Positions 59,903 through 64,000 of a stretch of 64,000 bases of DNA are shown piece by piece. The notes below the pieces were generated by a model. That model had not been told where the DNA came from, did no database searches, and saw only the letters and a list, made by a program, of their open reading frames with translations. The position numbers and the translations under genes are program-made. The stretch's first letter is position 1, and the number at the start of each line of letters is the position of its first letter. The DNA comes from Streptomyces caelestis (GTDB lineage: Bacteria; Actinomycetota; Actinomycetes; Streptomycetales; Streptomycetaceae), in contig NZ_JACHNE010000001.1 of NCBI RefSeq assembly GCF_014205255.1, positions 8,184,001 through 8,248,000 on the forward strand, in the 5' to 3' direction.

Positions 59903-60865
59903 ATGGCACGACACTTCAGAGCCGGCGCGGCCGGCCTGGCCGTCCTCGGCCTCACCCTCACGGCCTGCGGCGGCGCGAAGGTCGGCGACGACACCGCCGC
60001 CGGCTCGGGCAGCTCGGGCAAGTGCGGCACCTTCAACCTCGCGATCAACCCCTGGGTGGGCTACGAGGCGAACGCGGCGGTCCTCGCCTACGTCGCCGAG
60101 CACGACCTCGGCTGCAAGGTCGAGCAGAAGGACCTGAAGGAGGAGATCGCCTGGCAGGGCTTCGGGACGGGCGAGGTCGACGCCGTCGTCGAGAACTGGG
60201 GTCACGACGACCTGAAGAAGAAGTACATCACCCAGCAGAAGACCGCCGTCGACGCGGGCCCGACCGGCAACGAGGGCCTCATCGGCTGGTACGTGCCGCC
60301 GTGGCTGGCCAAGGCGCACCCGGACATCCTGGACTGGAAGAACCTGAACAAGTACGCGTCGAAGTTCAAGACCTCGGAGTCGGGCGGAAAGGGGCAGCTC
60401 CTCGACGGCGACCCCTCGTACGTCACCAACGACGAGGCGCTGGTGAAGAACCTCAAGCTGGACTTCAAGGTGGTGTACGCGGGCAGCGAGACCGCGCTCA
60501 TCCAGGCGTACCGCAACGCCGAGAAGAACAAGGAATGGGTGATCGGCTACTTCTACGAGCCGCAGTGGTTCCTGTCCGAGGTGCCGTTGAAGAAGGTCAG
60601 CCTGCCCGAGTACAAGGAAGGCTGCGACGCCGACGCCGAGAAGGTCGCCTGCGACTACCCGGTGTACAAACTCGACAAGATCGTCAGCGCCAAGTTCGCC
60701 AAGTCGGGCAGCCCGGCCTATGACCTGGTGAAGAACTTCACCTGGACGAACGACGACCAGAACACCGTCGCCAAGTACATCGCGGTGGACAAGATGGCGC
60801 CCGAGGCGGCGGCGAAGAAGTGGGTCGAGGCCAACCGCGACAAGGTCGACGCCTGGATCAAGTAG
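59903..60865 (+). CDS. proX: Glycine betaine-binding lipoprotein
   Basis: A 320-residue ProX/OpuAC-type binding lipoprotein. The lipobox LTLTACGG has Cys near residue 22. The mature domain contains INPWVGYEANAAVLAYV, AWQGFGTGEVDAVVENWGHD and GLIGWYVPPWL, the usual aromatic betaine-binding segments. ATG at 59903 follows TAAGGAG, 13 bp after the permease stop. A strong hairpin follows. Confidence 0.93.
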   Translation: MARHFRAGAAGLAVLGLTLTACGGAKVGDDTAAGSGSSGKCGTFNLAINPWVGYEANAAVLAYVAEHDLGCKVEQKDLKEEIAWQGFGTGEVDAVVENWGHDDLKKKYITQQKTAVDAGPTGNEGLIGWYVPPWLAKAHPDILDWKNLNKYASKFKTSESGGKGQLLDGDPSYVTNDEALVKNLKLDFKVVYAGSETALIQAYRNAEKNKEWVIGYFYEPQWFLSEVPLKKVSLPEYKEGCDADAEKVACDYPVYKLDKIVSAKFAKSGSPAYDLVKNFTWTNDDQNTVAKYIAVDKMAPEAAAKKWVEANRDKVDAWIK

Positions 60866-60898
60866 GGCGCACGACTGTCCTGGTGAACCCCGCCGGAA

Positions 60899-60934
60899 AG
60901 GCCCGGCAGGCTGCGTCGTCAGCCTGCCGGGCCT
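60899..60934 (+). terminator. Hairpin terminator after proX
   Basis: Perfect 15-base arms (60899-60913, 60920-60934) with a six-base loop and a following GTTTT. Confidence 0.85.
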
Positions 60935-61026
60935 CGTCGTTTTCCGGTGGTTCCTCCCCGCCGCCCGCAGGGGTTTTTCCGGCCGCGCGGACCCCTTGAC
61001 ACGCCTGTCCACGGCGGGCACATTGA

Positions 61027-61062
61027 GTTGCGCAACCTGAACCCTGTTGCGCACACAGCAAC
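61027..61062. promoter_or_regulatory. IclR-type boxes upstream of the dimethylglycine oxidase gene
   Basis: GTTGCGCAAC, a perfect 10-base palindrome (61027-61036), and GTTGCG-CACAC-AGCAAC (61046-61062). A TTGACA (60996-61001) with 17-base spacer and CACATT (61019-61024) lies just ahead, so the first site covers the likely transcription start. Confidence 0.7.
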
Positions 61063-61092
61063 TGGATCGCTTTCAACGTCGGAGGTGCGGCG

Positions 61093-63531
61093 ATGGCGGG
61101 ACCCCGGGTGGTCATCATCGGAGCGGGCGTCGTGGGAGCGGCGCTCGCCGATGAGATCTCCGCGCGAGGCTGGACCGAAGTGACCGTGGTCGACCAGGGC
61201 CCGCTGCCCGCCACCGGGGGATCGTCGTCGCACGCCCCGGGCCTGGTCTTCCAGACCAACCCCTCCAAGACCATGACCGAGATGGCCCGTTACACCGTCG
61301 AGAAGTTCTGCTCGCTCGACGTGGACGGTCAGCCCTGCTTCCTCCAGGTCGGCGGCCTGGAGGTGGCGACGAGTCCGGAGCGCGTCAGGGAACTGCAGCG
61401 ACGCCACGGCTGGCTCGCCTCCTGGGGCATCGAGTCCCGGCTGCTGAGCACCGAGGAGTGCGTCGCACAGCACCCGCTCGTCAGCCCGGACAAGGTCCTC
61501 GCCGGCCTCCTCGTGCCCACGGACGGACTCGCGAAGGCGGTCCTCGCCGTCGAGGCGCAGATCCGCCGGGCCACCGAGCGCGGTGTGCGCTTCCTCGCCC
61601 GTCACGAAGTCCTCGACGTACCAAGGTCCGACGGCGAGGTGACCGGCGTCCTCACCGACCAGGGCGAGATCCCCGCCGACATCGTCGTGTGCTGCGCCGG
61701 AATCTGGGGCCCGAAGATCGCCCGCATGGTCGGCATGAACCTCCCCCTCACGCCGCTCGGCCACCAACTCGCCTGGACGGGCCCGGTACCGGCTCTGGCG
61801 GGCCAGACGCAGGAGGCGGTCCGCCCGATCCTGCGCCACCAGGACGCCGACCTCTACTACCGCGACCGCTTCGACGGCCTGGGCATCGGCTACTACGGCC
61901 ACCGCCCGATGCCGATCTCGGCCGACGACATCCTCTCCGTGGACGAGGCCGAGGAGATGCCGTCCGTCCTGAAGTTCACCGAGGAGGACTTCGAGGAGGC
62001 CTGGAGCGAAACCCAGTCGCTGCTCCCCGCGACCAAGGACGCCAAGGTCGAGGAGGGCATCAACGGCCTGTTCTCCTTCACCACCGACGGCCTGCCGCTG
62101 CTCGGCGAATCCCCGGACGTCAAGGGCTTCTGGGTCGCCGAGGCCGTCTGGGTCACCCACTCCGCGGGCGTCGGACGGGCCATGGCCGAGTGGCTGGTCG
62201 ACGGCTACTGCTCCTCGTTCGACCTGCACGAGTGCGACGTCAACCGCTTCGAACCGCACCAGCTCTCGCCGGAGTACGTCCTGGCCCGCGACTGCCAGAA
62301 CTTCGTCGAGGTCTACGACATCCTCCACCCCCTCCAGCCGTCGGGAGACCCGCGCCCGATCCGCACGAGCCCGTTCCACGCCCGCCAGCAGGAGCTGGGC
62401 GCCTTCTTCCTGGAGGCGAACGGCTGGGAGCGCCCCCAGTGGTACGAGGCCAACGCGGGCCTGGTCGAAGGCCGTTCCATCGTCACGCCCAACGACTGGG
62501 CCGCGCGGTACTGGTCGCCCATCGTCGCCGCCGAGGCCCAGACCACCCGCGAGACCGTCGCGATGTACGACATGACGGCCCTCAAGCGACTGGAGGTCAG
62601 CGGGCGCGGTGCCGGCGAGTTCCTGGAGCGGCTGTGCACCGGCAAGGTCGCCAAGTCCGTCGGCTCGGTGACGTACACCCTGCTCCTCGACCACGACGGC
62701 GGCATCCGCAGCGACATCACCGTCGCCCGGCTGGCCCCCGACCTCTTCCAGGTCGGCGCCAACGGCAACCTGGACCTCGACTGGTTCACCCGTCACCTCC
62801 CCGCCGACGGCACGGTCCAGGTCCGCGACATCACCCCCGGCACCTGCTGCATCGGCCTGTGGGGCCCGCGCGCCCGCGACGTCCTCCAGCCGCTCACCGA
62901 CGCCGACTTCTCGGCGAGTGGCCTGAAGTACTTCCGGGCCAAGCGCGCCCACATCGGCTCCGTCCCCGTCACCGCGATGCGGCTGAGTTATGTCGGTGAG
63001 CTCGGCTGGGAGCTGTACACCACCGCCGACCTGGGCGGGAAGCTGTGGGACACCCTGTGGCAGGCGGCCGAGCCGCTCGGCGGCATCGCGGCCGGGCGAG
63101 GCGCCTTCAACAGCCTCCGCCTGGAGAAGGGCTACCGCTCCTTCGGCACGGACATGACCTACGAGCACGACCCCTACGAGGCCGGTGTCGGATTCGCCGT
63201 CAAGCTCGACAAGGACGACTTCATCGGCAAGGCGGCGCTGGAGCGGCGTAAGGCGGATGTGCGGCGGAAGCTCACCTGTCTCACGATCGACGACCCGCGG
63301 GCGGTCGTGATGGGCAAGGAGCCGGTGTACGACGGCGACTGCGCCGTCGGGTACGTCACGAGTGCCGCGTACGGCTACACGATCGGCAAGGGGATCGCCT
63401 ATGCGTGGCTGCCGGCGGAGCTGGCCGCTCCGGGGACGGTTGTGCATATCGGCTACTTCGACCAGAGCGTCGAGGCAGTCGTGGCCGAAGAGCCGCTGTT
63501 CGATCCGGCCATGTCCCGTCTTCGTGGCTGA
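61093..63531 (+). CDS. Dimethylglycine/sarcosine oxidase-type flavoprotein with C-terminal GcvT (folate) domain
   Basis: An 812-residue two-part enzyme. The N-terminal FAD domain has VVIIGAGVVGAALADEIS and SSSHAPGLVFQ, the region carrying the covalent flavin His in dimethylglycine oxidase. The C-terminal GcvT/aminomethyltransferase half has MYDMTALKRLEVSGRGAGEFL, TYTLLLDHDGGIRSD and GRGAFNSLRLEKGYRSFGTDM. Length agrees with Arthrobacter dimethylglycine oxidase (about 830). It demethylates dimethylglycine and can pass the C1 unit to tetrahydrofolate as 5,10-methylene-THF. folD follows. Confidence 0.92.
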   Translation: MAGPRVVIIGAGVVGAALADEISARGWTEVTVVDQGPLPATGGSSSHAPGLVFQTNPSKTMTEMARYTVEKFCSLDVDGQPCFLQVGGLEVATSPERVRELQRRHGWLASWGIESRLLSTEECVAQHPLVSPDKVLAGLLVPTDGLAKAVLAVEAQIRRATERGVRFLARHEVLDVPRSDGEVTGVLTDQGEIPADIVVCCAGIWGPKIARMVGMNLPLTPLGHQLAWTGPVPALAGQTQEAVRPILRHQDADLYYRDRFDGLGIGYYGHRPMPISADDILSVDEAEEMPSVLKFTEEDFEEAWSETQSLLPATKDAKVEEGINGLFSFTTDGLPLLGESPDVKGFWVAEAVWVTHSAGVGRAMAEWLVDGYCSSFDLHECDVNRFEPHQLSPEYVLARDCQNFVEVYDILHPLQPSGDPRPIRTSPFHARQQELGAFFLEANGWERPQWYEANAGLVEGRSIVTPNDWAARYWSPIVAAEAQTTRETVAMYDMTALKRLEVSGRGAGEFLERLCTGKVAKSVGSVTYTLLLDHDGGIRSDITVARLAPDLFQVGANGNLDLDWFTRHLPADGTVQVRDITPGTCCIGLWGPRARDVLQPLTDADFSASGLKYFRAKRAHIGSVPVTAMRLSYVGELGWELYTTADLGGKLWDTLWQAAEPLGGIAAGRGAFNSLRLEKGYRSFGTDMTYEHDPYEAGVGFAVKLDKDDFIGKAALERRKADVRRKLTCLTIDDPRAVVMGKEPVYDGDCAVGYVTSAAYGYTIGKGIAYAWLPAELAAPGTVVHIGYFDQSVEAVVAEEPLFDPAMSRLRG

Positions 63532-63552
63532 GTTTTCGTCTGCGGCTTCGTT

Positions 63553-63616
63553 GTGGCTGGTCGCGCCCCGCGGCGGAGCCGCTGACCGACACAGCCCCGC
63601 GCCCCTTGAGGGGGCG
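63553..63616. repeat. Streptomyces-type intergenic GC-rich repeat
   Basis: The stretch has a TGGCTGGTCGCGCCCC start and a CGCCCCTTGAGGGGGCG hairpin end. I recognise this as a common intergenic element in Streptomyces genomes, from memory only. It may act as a weak terminator after the oxidase gene. Confidence 0.5.
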
Positions 63617-63647
63617 TTCAGCCACAGCTCGTTGGAAGGAACTCCAG

Positions 63648-64000
63648 GTGACTGCACACATCCTTGACGGCAAGGCCACTGCCGCCACCATCCGCCGCGA
63701 ACTCGCCGAGCGCGTGGCCAAGTTGACCGTCACCACGGGCCGTGCACCGGGCCTGGGCACCGTCCTGGTCGGCGACGACCCCGGCAGCCACGCCTACGTC
63801 GGAGGCAAGCACCGCGACTGCGCCCAGGTGGGCATCGCGTCCATCCGCCGGGAGCTGCCCGCCGACGCCTCGCAGCAGCAGGTCGAGGAGACGATCGACG
63901 AACTCAACGCCGACCCTGCCTGCACCGGCTACATCGTCCAGCTCCCGCTGCCGCGCCACCTCGACGCGGGCGCCGTACTGGAACGCATGGACCCGGCCAA
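63648..64000 (+). CDS. folD: FolD methylene-THF dehydrogenase/cyclohydrolase (N-terminal part, runs off window)
   Basis: The first 117 or so codons of FolD. GTG at 63648 lies seven bases after GGAAGGA. The start reads TAHILDGKATAATIRREL, then GLGTVLVGDDPGSHAYVGGKHRDCAQVGI with the conserved Tyr and Lys, and GYIVQLPLPRHLD. The enzyme converts 5,10-methylene-THF to 10-formyl-THF, the natural next step for C1 units made by the dimethylglycine oxidase. The window ends inside the gene. Confidence 0.93.
   Translation, partial: MTAHILDGKATAATIRRELAERVAKLTVTTGRAPGLGTVLVGDDPGSHAYVGGKHRDCAQVGIASIRRELPADASQQQVEETIDELNADPACTGYIVQLPLPRHLDAGAVLERMDPA

Noticed and set aside
57637..60048. Minus-strand open frame of about 800 codons opposite proW/proX
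   Set aside because: Antisense to clear ABC transporter genes, with repetitive His/Arg/Gln composition and no domain.
60919..63657. Minus-strand open frame of 912 codons opposite the dimethylglycine oxidase
   Set aside because: Third-position GC bias keeps this frame open; the plus strand encodes a full-length recognised enzyme.
1..64000. Mobile elements, CRISPR arrays, tRNA or rRNA genes
   Set aside because: I looked for transposase or integrase motifs, regularly spaced repeats and tRNA-like cloverleaf ends in the gaps and found none that I could support by eye.

Overview
The window is very GC-rich, with strong third-position GC bias, frequent GTG/TTG starts, many 1-4 base gene overlaps, mycothiol-linked enzymes and families typical of Streptomyces (DUF6153, DUF5134, LacI and IclR catabolic clusters). 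It reads as chromosomal DNA of a Streptomyces or very close relative. I saw no tRNA, rRNA, CRISPR array, transposase or integrase gene.

Layout: (1) 1-10.4 kb is a deoxy-sugar catabolic locus. Part of a sugar ABC transporter faces left. A tightly overlapped right-facing operon encodes the non-phosphorylating L-fucose route: mutarotase, dehydrogenase, lactonase, dehydratase, second dehydrogenase and FAH-type hydrolase. It ends in lutABC, which would burn the L-lactate this route releases. (2) 10.6-18.8 kb is a fructose/fructan locus with a LacI regulator, an ABC importer, a PfkB sugar kinase and a GH32 levanase/inulinase. The levanase has lost its 5' end, including the catalytic nucleophile. 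Matching tandem LacI-type operators flank the kinase in inverted orientation. (3) 18.9-32.3 kb is an accessory, partly decayed belt around copper and heavy-metal functions: BlaI/M56 pair, CsoR, truncated CopA, DUF6153/DUF305/DUF5134 proteins, a 2Fe-2S ferredoxin, and several truncated, frameshifted or chimeric genes. (4) 32.6-42.4 kb is a stress and secretion block: RsbR-RsbS-RsbT stressosome genes facing a SigB-type sigma factor, two DksA/TraR zinc-finger proteins, a NarL-type two-component pair, a fused SecDF and DoxX. (5) 42.5-64 kb is a choline/glycine-betaine uptake and catabolism island.

The betaine island holds a BCCT carrier, a ProVWX importer, choline dehydrogenase, betaine aldehyde dehydrogenase, a Rieske betaine demethylase with separate ferredoxin and reductase, and a dimethylglycine oxidase with a folate-binding half. 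It also carries enzymes for the released C1 units (mycothiol-dependent formaldehyde oxidation, FolD) and folate-synthesis genes (PabB, FolP). An IclR regulator lies in the middle. A 17-bp inverted repeat, roughly GTTGCG-N5-CGCAAC, recurs at eight or more promoters of this island, several times just after the predicted -10 element. This looks like a complete local regulon and is the strongest new observation here.

Starts were chosen by reading ribosome-binding sites, overlaps and family N-termini by eye. Functions are by recognition of motifs and families, not by database search.
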